Notes: generated by a model from the sequence alone, not told the origin. 41,325 nt of DNA from Comamonas aquatica NBRC 14918 (GCF_000739875.1 NZ_BBJR01000059.1:1-41325); one strand, 5' to 3'. Counted from the stretch's first letter, positions 23,870 to 32,354 are shown. Made by a program: numbers and translations.

Positions 23870-25114
23870 ATGGCCATTCTTGCGGTGAACGCCGGCTCCT
23901 CGTCCCTGAAGTTTTCCCTGCACCCGCTGCAGGAAGGGCAGGTGCAGCCCTATGTCCTGTCGGGCTGCATCCAGGGGCTGGAGCCCCAGGGGACGCCCGT
24001 CATGGACTGGGTTTATCTAGGAAAAAAGCACTCTGAGCCGCTTGCAGTCAGCGCAGGCAGCTCTTCTTTTGAAAGTGCCTTGCAGAGCCTGCGGGCCCTG
24101 GTGCACCGCCTGGAGGCAGCACCGGACATCCAGGCCGTCTCGCACCGCGTGGTGCATGGCGGCGGCGTGTTCACGGGGCCGGTGCTGGTGACCGACGAGG
24201 TGCTGGCGCAGCTGGCGCGCTTCAACTCGCTGGCGCCTTTGCACCAGCCGCACAACCTGGAGGGCATCCGCCAGTTCCGGGCGGCGTTTCCCCAGCTGCC
24301 GCAGGTCGCGTGCTTTGACACGGCCTTCCACGCCAGCATGCCCGAGGTGGACTTTGCCTTCGCCCTGCCGCAAGCGCTGCAGGAGCAGGGCGTGCGCCGC
24401 TACGGTTTCCATGGGTTGTCCTACCAGTACATCATGTCGGTGCTGCAGACGCACACCATCCGCGGCCGTGGCCGGGTGGTGATGGCCCACCTGGGCAATG
24501 GCGCCAGCCTGTGCGCGGCCCTGGCCGGCAGCAGCGTGGCTACCACCATGGGCTTTTCGGCGCTGGATGGCCTGATGATGGGCACGCGCAGCGGATCGCT
24601 CGATGCTGGGGTGTTGCTGTACCTGATGGAGCAGGGTTGGACCCATGCCCAGATCGAAAAGCTGCTCTACAAGCAAAGCGGGCTGCTGGGCGTGTCCGGC
24701 ATTTCGGCCGACATGCGCAAGCTGCGGGCCGATGGCAGCGCGCCGGCGCAGCGCGCCATCGACCAGTTCACGCACCGGGTGATCCGCGAGACCGGCGCCC
24801 TGGTCGCCTGCCTGGGCGGGCTGGATGCCATCGCCTTCAGCGGCGGCATTGGCGAGAACGATGCCGTGCTGCGCGCCCAGGTGTGCGAGCGCCTGGGTTG
24901 GCTGGGCATCCGCATGGACGAGCAGCGCAACCAGGCCGCCAACGGCCAGGGGGCCTATGCCATCCATGCCCCGGACAGTGCCGTGGAGGTGTGGGTGGTG
25001 CCCACCGACGAGGGGCGCATTGCGGCCAAGGAAGCGGCTGCCTTGCTGGCCGGGCAGCCTGTGGCAGCGCAGCGCCAGGCGCAGCACCCAACGTTGGCAC
25101 AGCACGGAGCTTAG
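23870..25114 (+). CDS. ackA: Acetate/propionate kinase
   Basis: A 414-residue acetokinase that interconverts acetyl phosphate plus ADP with acetate plus ATP. Family blocks are all visible: VNAGSSSLKF (the N-terminal phosphate loop), HRVVHGG, FDTAFHASMP, RRYGFHGLSYQY, HLGNGASLCA, TTMGFSALDGLMMGTRSG and FSGGIGENDAVLR. AGGAGA lies 8-13 nt before ATG 23870. It is the last gene after the FabI-type and MaoC-Pta genes. Codons between about 24010 and 24080 are unusual for this gene (CTA, GGA, AAA, several TCT and TTT), and the stretch matches the AGCTG-N3-GCGCT repeat family. The protein there keeps roughly the length of E. coli AckA, so the enzyme should work. Confidence 0.96.
   Translation: MAILAVNAGSSSLKFSLHPLQEGQVQPYVLSGCIQGLEPQGTPVMDWVYLGKKHSEPLAVSAGSSSFESALQSLRALVHRLEAAPDIQAVSHRVVHGGGVFTGPVLVTDEVLAQLARFNSLAPLHQPHNLEGIRQFRAAFPQLPQVACFDTAFHASMPEVDFAFALPQALQEQGVRRYGFHGLSYQYIMSVLQTHTIRGRGRVVMAHLGNGASLCAALAGSSVATTMGFSALDGLMMGTRSGSLDAGVLLYLMEQGWTHAQIEKLLYKQSGLLGVSGISADMRKLRADGSAPAQRAIDQFTHRVIRETGALVACLGGLDAIAFSGGIGENDAVLRAQVCERLGWLGIRMDEQRNQAANGQGAYAIHAPDSAVEVWVVPTDEGRIAAKEAAALLAGQPVAAQRQAQHPTLAQHGA
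24023..24070. repeat. Repeat-like segment inside ackA
   Basis: AGCGCAGGCAGCTC at 24050-24063 differs from the right arm of the palindrome at 35423-35436 (AGCGCTAACAGCTC) only in the 3-base spacer, and it is flanked by a run of A at 24022-24027 and CTTCTTTT at 24063-24070. It stays in frame and encodes roughly HSEPLAVSAGSSSF. Confidence 0.5.
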
Positions 25115-25119
25115 GCTTT

Positions 25120-25139
25120 AGCCGCGCTGCGTCGCGGCT
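25120..25139. terminator. Possible weak bidirectional hairpin between ackA and the GGDEF gene
   Basis: AGCCGCG (25120-25126) pairs with CGCGGCT (25133-25139) in the 25-bp gap between convergent genes. Only a short TT/AAA flank follows on either strand, so termination efficiency is doubtful. Confidence 0.4.
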
Positions 25140-26342
25140 TCAGGCGGGCGTCTGCGCCGGACTGAGGGCCGTGGGCGGTTGCGGCCGCTCCACCACCGTG
25201 CCGAACACCAGGCGCCGGCGGCCCTGGCTTTTGGCCTGGTACAAGGCGGTGTCGGCCCGCTGCAGCAACTGATCCAAATTTTGATCGCTGTCCGTCTGCA
25301 GGGCACAGCCCGCACTGATGTGCAGGGCAAAGCCCAGTTCCTGCTGCGCGCGTTGCAGCAGCGCTGTGCTGAAGCGTTGGTAGAAGCTTTGCACGCCATC
25401 CGCATCGGCATGCAGCAGCAGGCAGAACTCTTCGCCGCCCCAGCGCGATGCCATCTCGTTAGGGCGCATCTCAGCGTGCAAAACCTTGGCGACCAGCTGC
25501 AAGGCGTGGTCGCCAGTGGTATGACCATACTGGTCGTTCACGTTCTTGAAGTGGTCCAGATCCAGCAGCACCACCGCCAGCGGTAGATGCTGGCGCTGTG
25601 CCAGGGATTGCATGCGCGGTGCGGTTTGCAGCAGCGCATGGCGGTTGGCCAGGCCAGTCAACTGGTCTGTCAAGGCCATGTCACGCAATTTCTGGTTGGT
25701 CTCGTCGCGCCAGGCCACCAGCATGCTGACCAGCGCCAGGCTGCTGCACAGCTGGGCCAGCATGGCGAACAGGTAGTTGGCGGCGGAGTCGTGGGCGAAT
25801 TCCCGCAGCCAGGGGGTGTAGTACGCCAGGTAAGCGCGTGCCAGCAGCCCCAGGCTCAGCGTGGTGGCGCAGGCGGCCATCAGATAGCGCCAGCCGCGGG
25901 CCACCGGACGCAGGGGGTGCAGGCACATCCAGCCCAGGCAGGCGACGCTGGTGCCATGGTAGAGGCTGTACCACGCCAGCCGTGTCGGGATGTCGTGCAG
26001 CCACCAGGCAAAGCCCAGCGGTCCCAGGATGGCCAGTCCGATGACCAGCCAACGCAGGGGGCGTGGTCCCAGCCAGCACTGCAGGGCCTGGGCCATCTGC
26101 CATTGGGCGGCGGCGGCTGCACAGGTGGCGGACAGGCTGAGTACTGGGTCCCAGAAGGTGCCGCGGATGCGGCTGGCGACCAGGATCAAGGACCAGCCCA
26201 GGGCTTGCAGGAGAAAGTAGCGCTGCACGTGCCGTGCTGCCGGGCTGACCGGGGAACCCATGGCCCAGTGCAGGGCCAGGCCGATGGCTGCCAGGTTGAT
26301 GGCGATCAGGATGGCCATCGAAGCGAAGTCCAGCTGGGGCAT
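25140..26342 (-). CDS. Membrane-bound diguanylate cyclase (7 TM - GGDEF)
   Basis: A 400-residue inner-membrane protein that should make cyclic di-GMP. The N-terminal half holds about seven hydrophobic segments (roughly 9-29, 42-60, 68-88, 97-116, 123-141, 152-172 and 190-211), a sensor of unclassified type. The C-terminal GGDEF domain has DLDHFKNVND and an intact catalytic GGEEF at 302-306. The inhibitory site five residues before it reads RPNE (293-296) instead of RxxD, so product inhibition may be weakened. ATG 26342 begins the first membrane helix region and lies 20 nt after the AMP nucleosidase stop. It is the last gene of a three-gene unit with that enzyme and an EAL phosphodiesterase. 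Confidence 0.9.
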   Translation of the reverse strand: MPQLDFASMAILIAINLAAIGLALHWAMGSPVSPAARHVQRYFLLQALGWSLILVASRIRGTFWDPVLSLSATCAAAAAQWQMAQALQCWLGPRPLRWLVIGLAILGPLGFAWWLHDIPTRLAWYSLYHGTSVACLGWMCLHPLRPVARGWRYLMAACATTLSLGLLARAYLAYYTPWLREFAHDSAANYLFAMLAQLCSSLALVSMLVAWRDETNQKLRDMALTDQLTGLANRHALLQTAPRMQSLAQRQHLPLAVVLLDLDHFKNVNDQYGHTTGDHALQLVAKVLHAEMRPNEMASRWGGEEFCLLLHADADGVQSFYQRFSTALLQRAQQELGFALHISAGCALQTDSDQNLDQLLQRADTALYQAKSQGRRRLVFGTVVERPQPPTALSPAQTPA

Positions 26343-26362
26343 GGGTGTGGGGCGCGGTGTTT

Positions 26363-27859
26363 TTACTGGAAGGCAACTTCGGCAAAGCTGCGCAGCTTGC
26401 GGCTGTGCAGGCGTTGCGTACCACCGTCGCGCAGCAGTTCCACGGCACGCATGCCGATGCGCAGGTGCTGGTCCACGCGCTCGCGGTAGAAGTGGTTGGC
26501 CATGCCCGGCAGCTTGATCTCGCCGTGCAGCGGTTTGTCGCTGACGCACAGCAGTGTGCCGTAGGGCACGCGAAAACGGAAGCCGTTGGCCGCAATTGTG
26601 GCCGACTCCATGTCCAGCGCCACGGCGCGGCTCTGGCTGAAGCGGCGCTGCGGTAGGTTGTCGGGCAGCAGCTCCCAGTTGCGGTTGTCGGTGCTGGCCA
26701 CGGTGCCGGTGCGCATGATGCGCTTGAGGTCGTCGTCCGACACCTGGGCCACGTCGGCCACCGCCTGCTGCAGCGCCTGCTGGATCTCGGCCAGCGCCGG
26801 AATCGGCACCCACAGCGGGAGCTCCTCGTCCAGCACGTGGTCCTCGCGCACGTAGGCGTGGGCCAGCACATAGTCGCCCAGGCGCTGGCTGTTGCGCAGG
26901 CTCGCGCAGTGGCCCAGCATCATCCAGGCGTGCGGGCGCAGCACGGCGATGTGGTCGGTGATGGTCTTGGCGTTGGCCGGCCCGACGCCGATGTTGACCA
27001 TGGTGATGCCGCTGCGGTCGGCGCGCACCAGGTGGTAGGCCGGCATCTGCGGCAGCCGGGGTGGGGGCGCGCCCAGCCTGTCCACATCCTCGGCGGGCAG
27101 GCAGGCGCGGCGGGTGACCACGTTGCCGGGCTCGATGAAGGCGATGTACTCGCTGTCCGGTCGGGCCATCTCGGCGTGGCCCAGGCGGATGAATTCGTCG
27201 ATGTAGAACTGGTAGTTGGTGAACAGCACGAAGTTCTGGAACCACTCGGGCGCCGTGCCCGTGTAGTGGCGCAGGCGGTGCAGCGAGTAGTCGATGCGCG
27301 GGGCGGTGAACAGCGACAGCGGCAGGGCCCCGCCGGGGCGCGGCTGCCAGGTGCCGTTGGCGATGCCGTCGTCCATGGCGGCCAGGTCCGGCAGGTCGAA
27401 CACTTCGCGCATGTACTGGCGCCGTTGCGCGCTCAGGCTGCCTTCGACGTGGTCGTTGTCCGCGAACGAGAAGTGGATGGGAATCGGCTGGGTGCTGAGG
27501 CTGACTTCGAACTGCACGCCGTGGTTGCGCTCCAGCAGGCTCAGTTGCGTCAGCAGGTAGTGGCCGAACAGGTCGGGCCGGGTGATGGTGGTCTCATAGA
27601 CCCCGGGATGGTCCAGAAAACCGAAGGCCAGGCCCGATTCCGGCCGGCGCACGCTGTGGGCCTGGATGCGCAGCAGCGGGTACCAGGCCCGCACGGGCTG
27701 TGGGAAATCCTGGCCTTCCACATAGGCCTGCATGGCCTGGCGCAGGTGGTCAATCTGTTGCTGGTAGAGCCACTGCAGCTGTGCCAGCGCATCCTGGGCG
27801 CGGGCAAAGACGGTGGGCTCGGACGCCAGGGTGAAATATGAAACAGGGGTGTGTGCCAT
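26363..27859 (-). CDS. amn: AMP nucleosidase
   Basis: A 498-residue enzyme that hydrolyses AMP to adenine and ribose 5-phosphate, controlling the adenylate pool. The N-terminal regulatory domain includes YPLLRIQAHSVRRPESGLAFGFLDHPG. The C-terminal phosphorylase-like catalytic domain has NIGVGPANAKTITDHIAVLRP, MLGHCASLRNSQRLGDYVLAHAYVR and ALDMESATIAANGFRFRVPYGTLLCVSDKPLHGE. Length is close to the E. coli protein (484). ATG 27859 is only 3 nt after the stop of the EAL-domain gene, so translation is coupled, and the membrane cyclase follows 20 nt downstream. This places a purine-nucleotide enzyme between the two opposing enzymes of cyclic di-GMP turnover. Confidence 0.96.
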   Translation of the reverse strand: MAHTPVSYFTLASEPTVFARAQDALAQLQWLYQQQIDHLRQAMQAYVEGQDFPQPVRAWYPLLRIQAHSVRRPESGLAFGFLDHPGVYETTITRPDLFGHYLLTQLSLLERNHGVQFEVSLSTQPIPIHFSFADNDHVEGSLSAQRRQYMREVFDLPDLAAMDDGIANGTWQPRPGGALPLSLFTAPRIDYSLHRLRHYTGTAPEWFQNFVLFTNYQFYIDEFIRLGHAEMARPDSEYIAFIEPGNVVTRRACLPAEDVDRLGAPPPRLPQMPAYHLVRADRSGITMVNIGVGPANAKTITDHIAVLRPHAWMMLGHCASLRNSQRLGDYVLAHAYVREDHVLDEELPLWVPIPALAEIQQALQQAVADVAQVSDDDLKRIMRTGTVASTDNRNWELLPDNLPQRRFSQSRAVALDMESATIAANGFRFRVPYGTLLCVSDKPLHGEIKLPGMANHFYRERVDQHLRIGMRAVELLRDGGTQRLHSRKLRSFAEVAFQ

Positions 27860-27862
27860 ACC

Positions 27863-29938
27863 TCATTGTGGCGCACTCATTTGACAGCGGTGCTGCTGCC
27901 AGCGCAGCGCCTCCTCGGCCGCCATCGGGCGGGCCAGGTAATAGCCCTGGATCAGGTCGCAGTGCATGGCCTGCAGCATGTCCCACTGCGCCTTGGTTTC
28001 CACCCCTTCCGCCACCGTGCGCAGGTTCAGGCTGCGCCCCATCTGGATGATGGCCTGGATCAGGCTGACGTCGTCGGCATCCTGGGGCGTGTCCTTGACG
28101 AAGGAGCGGTCGATCTTGATCTTGTCCAGCGGATAGCGCTTGAGGTAAGCCAGCGAGGAGTAGCCGGTGCCAAAGTCGTCGATCGACAGGCGCACGCCCA
28201 GCTGCCGCAGTGCCTGCAGCGTGTGCAGCACATGCTCGGACTGCTTCATCAGCGTGGTCTCGGTCAGCTCGATCTCCAGCCATTGCGGGTCGATGCCGGT
28301 GTCGGCCAGCACCAGTTGCACCTCCTCGACCAGGGTGCGCTGGTTGAATTCGGTGGCGGACATGTTCACCGCCACCACCACGGGCGGCAGGCCGGCATCG
28401 CGCCAGGCGCGCAGTTGCTTGCAGGCGGCGCGCATCACCCAGCGGTCGACCAGGGAGATCAGACCCCGCGCCTCGGCAAAGCCGATGAACTCAGCCGGCG
28501 GCAGCAGGCCGCGCTGCGGGTGCTGCCAGCGCACCAGGGCCTCAAAGCCCTCCAGCCGGTTGGTGGCCAGGTTCCACAGTGGCTGGAAGTGCAGCACCAG
28601 CCCCTGGTCATTGGCCACGGCCTCGCGCAGCAGGCGGTCCTGCACCAGCAGGCGGCTGGGGCGCACCTGCAGGTGGGCGCTGTAGTACTGCAGGTGGCCC
28701 TGGCCCAGGCTTTTGGCGGCCTCCATGGCGGCGCTGGCGTTGAGCATCAGCTCCTCGGCCGTGCTGCCGTCCTCGGGGTAGATACTGACGCCGATCGAGG
28801 CAGGCAGGTTCACCGCCTCCTTGGGCAGCACATAGGGCTTGTTCAGCGCGAAGCGCAGTTCACGCAGGATGCAGTCGGGCTGGCAGGCAGTCAGCGGCGA
28901 GGCCAGCACCACCACGTACTCGTCGGCGCCCAGCCGGGCGACCAAGTCGTCGGGGTGGACCTTGCTGCGCATGCGGCGTGCGGCATCGATCAGCAGCTTG
29001 TCCCCGGCGTCGTGACCCAGCGAGTCGTTGACGTCCTTGAAGCGGTCCAGGTCCACGTACAGCACGGCAATGTGCTGCTGCGTGCGCTCGGCCAGCAGAA
29101 GCACCTGGCGCAGCTGTTGCATCAGCCCCTGGCGGTTGGGCAGGCGGGTCAGCGGGTCGTGGTTGGCCAGGAAGTAGACCTCGGCCTCGGCGCGTTTGCG
29201 CTCGGTGATGTCGTTGAGCACCAGCATGCCGTAGGTGTCCCCGTCCTCGGGCAGCAGGTGGATGGCGATTTCCACGTCCAGCTCCTGGCCGCCGTGGTGC
29301 AGCAGGCGGGTTTCGTGGGCGTGCTCCGTGCCCTGGTCGATCAGGCTTTGGGCTTCGGCGCGCAGCACGTGGGGCAGCAGGTGCAGCACCGGGCGGTCCA
29401 GCAACTGGTGCAGCGGGTAGCCGGTCAGGGCAATCGCGGCCGGGTTGGCGTCGAACACCCGGCCCTGGCGGAAGAAGATGATGGCCTCCCGCGTGGCGTG
29501 GGCGTAGCGCTGCAGCCGCGTGTCGCTGTCCTGCACCATCTGCAGGGCGTCGGTGTGCGACAGGTCCTGCAGCGGAATCACCACGATGGCGCGCACTGCG
29601 CCGTGTTGCACGTCGGCCACCAGTTGGGTGGGGACGGCCTGCTGGCGGGCAAAGCGCAGCGGGGTCTGCAGGCTGGTGCCGGGCTGCGGGCTGTCGGCCA
29701 GGCGCTCCAGCTCGCACTTCCACTCGTTCCAGGTGCAGGGGGACAGATAGCTTTGCGGCGCCTTGTCCAGCAGCTCCTGGCTGGGCATTTCCAGCAGCCG
29801 GGCGTAGGTGGCGGTGGCCCAGATGCACCGTCCGCCCGGCCATTGCAGGTAGGCCATGGGCGTGCCGGTGGCCACGGCCACGGCGTGCAGCAGGTCGTGC
29901 GGCGGAACGAGGGGGGCACGTGGGGGCACGTTGCTCAT
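27863..29938 (-). CDS. Cyclic di-GMP phosphodiesterase with PAS-like sensors and a degenerate GGDEF domain
   Basis: A 691-residue cytoplasmic protein. Two PAS-like regions (about 15-125 and 135-250) lead through DITERKRAEAEV into a GGDEF domain whose active site reads GADEY (337-341) and whose inhibitory site is HPDD, so cyclase activity is unlikely; it may bind GTP as a regulator. The EAL domain (about 430-680) is complete: EAL at 466-468 in EGFEALVRW, then AVNMSATEF, IELTETTL, DDFGTGYSS, IKIDRSFV, AEGVETKAQ and IQGYYLARP. It should cleave cyclic di-GMP to pGpG. ATG 29938 is the first sensible start after the promoter region. It is the first gene of the unit with amn and the membrane cyclase. 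Confidence 0.92.
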   Translation of the reverse strand: MSNVPPRAPLVPPHDLLHAVAVATGTPMAYLQWPGGRCIWATATYARLLEMPSQELLDKAPQSYLSPCTWNEWKCELERLADSPQPGTSLQTPLRFARQQAVPTQLVADVQHGAVRAIVVIPLQDLSHTDALQMVQDSDTRLQRYAHATREAIIFFRQGRVFDANPAAIALTGYPLHQLLDRPVLHLLPHVLRAEAQSLIDQGTEHAHETRLLHHGGQELDVEIAIHLLPEDGDTYGMLVLNDITERKRAEAEVYFLANHDPLTRLPNRQGLMQQLRQVLLLAERTQQHIAVLYVDLDRFKDVNDSLGHDAGDKLLIDAARRMRSKVHPDDLVARLGADEYVVVLASPLTACQPDCILRELRFALNKPYVLPKEAVNLPASIGVSIYPEDGSTAEELMLNASAAMEAAKSLGQGHLQYYSAHLQVRPSRLLVQDRLLREAVANDQGLVLHFQPLWNLATNRLEGFEALVRWQHPQRGLLPPAEFIGFAEARGLISLVDRWVMRAACKQLRAWRDAGLPPVVVAVNMSATEFNQRTLVEEVQLVLADTGIDPQWLEIELTETTLMKQSEHVLHTLQALRQLGVRLSIDDFGTGYSSLAYLKRYPLDKIKIDRSFVKDTPQDADDVSLIQAIIQMGRSLNLRTVAEGVETKAQWDMLQAMHCDLIQGYYLARPMAAEEALRWQQHRCQMSAPQ

Positions 29939-30243
29939 GAGACAGATGGGGTTGAGAAGTGTGGTGGTGGCGAGCGCGCGTAAGGCCCGGCTTGCATGGA
30001 CAATCACCATCCATGCAGGAAGAGCCGTGGGTATACCCAAAGCCCGGTGACTGCGTTTTGCGTTACGGCAAGGCGCGCCGCCGATCGCTGCCGTTGGAGC
30101 ACTTTGTGCCGGGTCTCCCGGACCAACGGCGGTGCCATTGAAAACCGCAGCTGTTTGCGCGCCCAGGGATTGGCTTCTGGGGTGTTTTGGCCTGGATTGC
30201 CAGGTAGGGCGAGCGCAGGCAGCTATGAATTTGTGAGATTGGT
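29939..30243. promoter_or_regulatory. Divergent regulatory region between the EAL gene and dtd
   Basis: This 305-bp stretch contains no convincing gene. It holds three dyads: TGCATGGA/TCCATGCA at 29993-30000 and 30010-30017; the perfect 12-bp palindrome TGGGTATACCCA at 30028-30039; and a nested hairpin CCGTTGG/CCAACGG at 30091-30129 with an inner CCGGG/CCCGG stem and no T run. The first two lie 55-101 bp upstream of the EAL start and could be operators for that operon. No promoter consensus is clear. Confidence 0.5.
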
Positions 30244-30699
30244 GTGATCACTGTGTTGCAACGCGTGCGCGCCGCGCATGTCGAAATCGACGGTCAGGTG
30301 GTGGGGCGGATCGGCGCGGGCCTGCTGGCCCTGGTGTGTGCCGAGCAGGGCGACACCGAGCAGGAGGCCGACAAGCTGCTGGCCAAGGTTCTGAAGCTGC
30401 GCATCTTCAGCGACGCCGAGGGCAAGATGAACCGCAGCGTGCAGGACGTGGGCGGCGGGCTGCTCATCGTCAGCCAGTTCACGCTGGCGGCCGATGCCAG
30501 CGGCGGCAACCGGCCCAGCTTCACCCAGGCGGCACGGCCCGAGGCGGGGCGGCGCCTGTACGAGCATGTGGTGCAGCAGGCCCGGCGCCTGCACCCCGTG
30601 GTGCAGACCGGCGAGTTTGGCGCCGACATGCAGGTGCACCTGGTCAACGACGGGCCGGTGACGATTCCCCTGCGCATCGCTCCCCCTGCCGCGGCCTGA
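30244..30699 (+). CDS. dtd: D-aminoacyl-tRNA deacylase
   Basis: A 151-residue cytoplasmic proofreading enzyme that removes D-amino acids (and glycine mischarged on tRNA-Ala) from tRNA. Both signature motifs are visible: SQFTLAAD in the middle and NDGPVTIPL near the C-terminus. The start is GTG at 30244, because the family begins MxxxLQRV and the encoded [15 protein letters not shown] fits exactly; no ATG is available in frame. GAGATTG lies just upstream as a weak ribosome binding site. It is divergent from the EAL operon and is followed by the SAH riboswitch leader of ahcY. Confidence 0.96.
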   Translation: MITVLQRVRAAHVEIDGQVVGRIGAGLLALVCAEQGDTEQEADKLLAKVLKLRIFSDAEGKMNRSVQDVGGGLLIVSQFTLAADASGGNRPSFTQAARPEAGRRLYEHVVQQARRLHPVVQTGEFGADMQVHLVNDGPVTIPLRIAPPAAA

Positions 30700-30725
30700 G
30701 CCTGGCACGCCAGCCAGGGCTCGAT

Positions 30726-30731
30726 TACAAT
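30726..30731 (+). promoter_or_regulatory. Candidate -10 element for ahcY
   Basis: TACAAT within GATTACAATCTGG lies about 20 bp upstream of the first riboswitch base. No good -35 hexamer is visible at standard spacing. Position and sequence fit a housekeeping promoter feeding the riboswitch. Confidence 0.45.
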
Positions 30732-30748
30732 CTGGCCCTCTTTTCCTT

Positions 30749-30850
30749 CCGAGGAGCGTTGCAGCGTGCACCCGATGGGCGGTGCCGTGAGGCTCGGAAG
30801 GGCAGCAGACCGTGGTCACGCGGCCTCGCTCCTAGGCAACGACGCTCACC
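30749..30850 (+). ncRNA. S-adenosylhomocysteine (SAH) riboswitch upstream of ahcY
   Basis: The conserved pieces of the SAH aptamer are all present in order: CCGAGGAGCGTTGC at 30749-30762, GAGGCTCGG at 30789-30797, and GCAACGACGCTCAC at 30836-30849. GAGCG/CGCTC and GTTGC/GCAAC form the closing stem, and CCGAG pairs with CTCGG in the typical tertiary or pseudoknot helix. SAH riboswitches activate SAH hydrolase genes when the toxic product SAH accumulates, and ahcY starts 89 nt downstream, as expected. Confidence 0.93.
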
Positions 30851-30938
30851 CACGCTTTCTGTGCGGTGAGGCCTCTGTCATCAGCCCCCAATCCCCAGAA
30901 CGTGGTTTTTTCAAGTTGTTTTCCGCACCGGAGAAACC

Positions 30939-32354
30939 ATGAGCAATACCCAAGACCGCGCAATCGCCGACATTTCCCTGGCCGACTGGGGCCGCAAGGA
31001 AATCAAGATTGCCGAAACCGAAATGCCCGGCCTGATGGCCATCCGCGAAGAGTTCGCTGCGGCCCAGCCCCTGAAGGGCGCGCGCATCACCGGCTCGCTG
31101 CACATGACCATCCAGACGGCCGTGCTGATCGAGACGCTGAAGGCCCTGGGCGCCGATGTGCGCTGGGCGTCGTGCAACATCTTCTCGACCCAGGACCACG
31201 CTGCTGCCGCGATCGCTGCCACCGGCACGCCCGTGTTCGCCATCAAGGGTGAATCGCTGGAAGACTACTGGGATTACACCCACCGCATCTTTGAATTCGG
31301 CGCCGCCGGCACCGAAGGCGAAGGCCCCAACATGATCCTGGACGATGGTGGCGATGCCACCATGCTGATGCACCTGGGCCAGAAGGCCGAGAAGGACCTG
31401 TCCGTGCTGGCCAACCCCGGCTCGGAAGAAGAGCGCATCGTGTTTGCCGCCATCAAGGCCAAGCTGGCTGTCGATCCCACCTGGTACACCCGCAAGTCGG
31501 CCCAGATCATCGGCGTGACCGAAGAGACCACCACCGGCGTGCACCGCCTGAACGAGATGAGCGCCAAGGGCACGCTGCTGTTCCGCGCCATCAACGTCAA
31601 CGACTCGGTGACCAAGTCCAAGTTCGACAACCTGTACGGCTGCCGCGAATCCCTGGTGGACGGCATCAAGCGCGCCACCGACGTGATGATCGCCGGCAAG
31701 GTCGCCTGCGTGGCCGGCTACGGCGACGTGGGCAAGGGCTCGGCCCAGGCCCTGCGCGCGCTGAGCGCCCAGGTGTGGGTGACCGAGATCGACCCGATCA
31801 ACGCCCTGCAGGCTGCCATGGAGGGCTACAAGGTCGTGACCATGGAGTACGCCGCCGACAAGGCCGACATCTTTGTGACCACCACCGGCAACAAGGACAT
31901 CATCCGCCACGAGCACATGGTCGCCATGAAGGACCAGGCCATCGTCTGCAACATCGGTCACTTCGACAACGAAATCGACGTGGCTTCGATCGAGCAGTAC
32001 CAGTGGGAAGAAGTGAAGCCCCAGGTGGACCAGATCACCTTCCCCGACGGCAAGAAGATCACCCTGCTGGCCAAGGGCCGCCTGGTGAACCTGGGCTGCG
32101 CCACCGGCCACCCCAGCTTCGTGATGTCGTCCTCGTTCGCCAACCAGACCATCGCCCAGATCGAGCTGTTCACCAAGCCGGCCGAGTACCAAGCCGGCAA
32201 GGTCTACGTGCTGCCCAAGGTCCTGGACGAAAAGGTCGCGCGCCTGCACCTGAAGAAGGTCGGCGCCATGCTGACCGAGCTGACCGATGAGCAAGCCGCC
32301 TACATCGGTGTGAACAAGCAAGGCCCTTACAAGCCTGACACCTACCGCTACTGA
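30939..32354 (+). CDS. ahcY: Adenosylhomocysteinase (SAH hydrolase)
   Basis: A 471-residue NAD-dependent cytoplasmic enzyme that splits S-adenosylhomocysteine into adenosine and homocysteine, relieving inhibition of methyltransferases. The N-terminal substrate domain has [16 protein letters not shown] and [18 protein letters not shown]. The NAD site is [33 protein letters not shown], and the C-terminal cofactor-binding tail ends KPDTYRY as in the family. The insertion [20 protein letters not shown] is typical of the long bacterial form. CCGGAGA precedes ATG 30939. It is controlled by the SAH riboswitch and sits upstream of tlyA (a SAM-dependent methyltransferase) and metF (methyl supply), forming a methyl-cycle group. 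Confidence 0.98.
   Translation: MSNTQDRAIADISLADWGRKEIKIAETEMPGLMAIREEFAAAQPLKGARITGSLHMTIQTAVLIETLKALGADVRWASCNIFSTQDHAAAAIAATGTPVFAIKGESLEDYWDYTHRIFEFGAAGTEGEGPNMILDDGGDATMLMHLGQKAEKDLSVLANPGSEEERIVFAAIKAKLAVDPTWYTRKSAQIIGVTEETTTGVHRLNEMSAKGTLLFRAINVNDSVTKSKFDNLYGCRESLVDGIKRATDVMIAGKVACVAGYGDVGKGSAQALRALSAQVWVTEIDPINALQAAMEGYKVVTMEYAADKADIFVTTTGNKDIIRHEHMVAMKDQAIVCNIGHFDNEIDVASIEQYQWEEVKPQVDQITFPDGKKITLLAKGRLVNLGCATGHPSFVMSSSFANQTIAQIELFTKPAEYQAGKVYVLPKVLDEKVARLHLKKVGAMLTELTDEQAAYIGVNKQGPYKPDTYRY

Noticed and set aside
22310..23923. 537-codon minus-strand open frame opposite maoC-pta
   Set aside because: It is an antisense shadow frame; the plus-strand fusion shows both catalytic domains.
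23994..24085. Simple extra insertion of a repeat in the AckA protein
   Set aside because: Compared with the E. coli AckA sequence as I recall it, the residue count across this region is about equal, so an added insertion is not supported; only atypical codons and repeat similarity remain.
30703..30720. TGGCACG upstream of ahcY as a sigma-54 -24 element
   Set aside because: No TTGC-type -12 element occurs at the required spacing; TACAAT nearer the riboswitch is a better promoter candidate.
30846..32321. 491-codon minus-strand open frame opposite ahcY
   Set aside because: It is a low-complexity Gly/His/Leu shadow; ahcY on the plus strand is unambiguous and preceded by its riboswitch.
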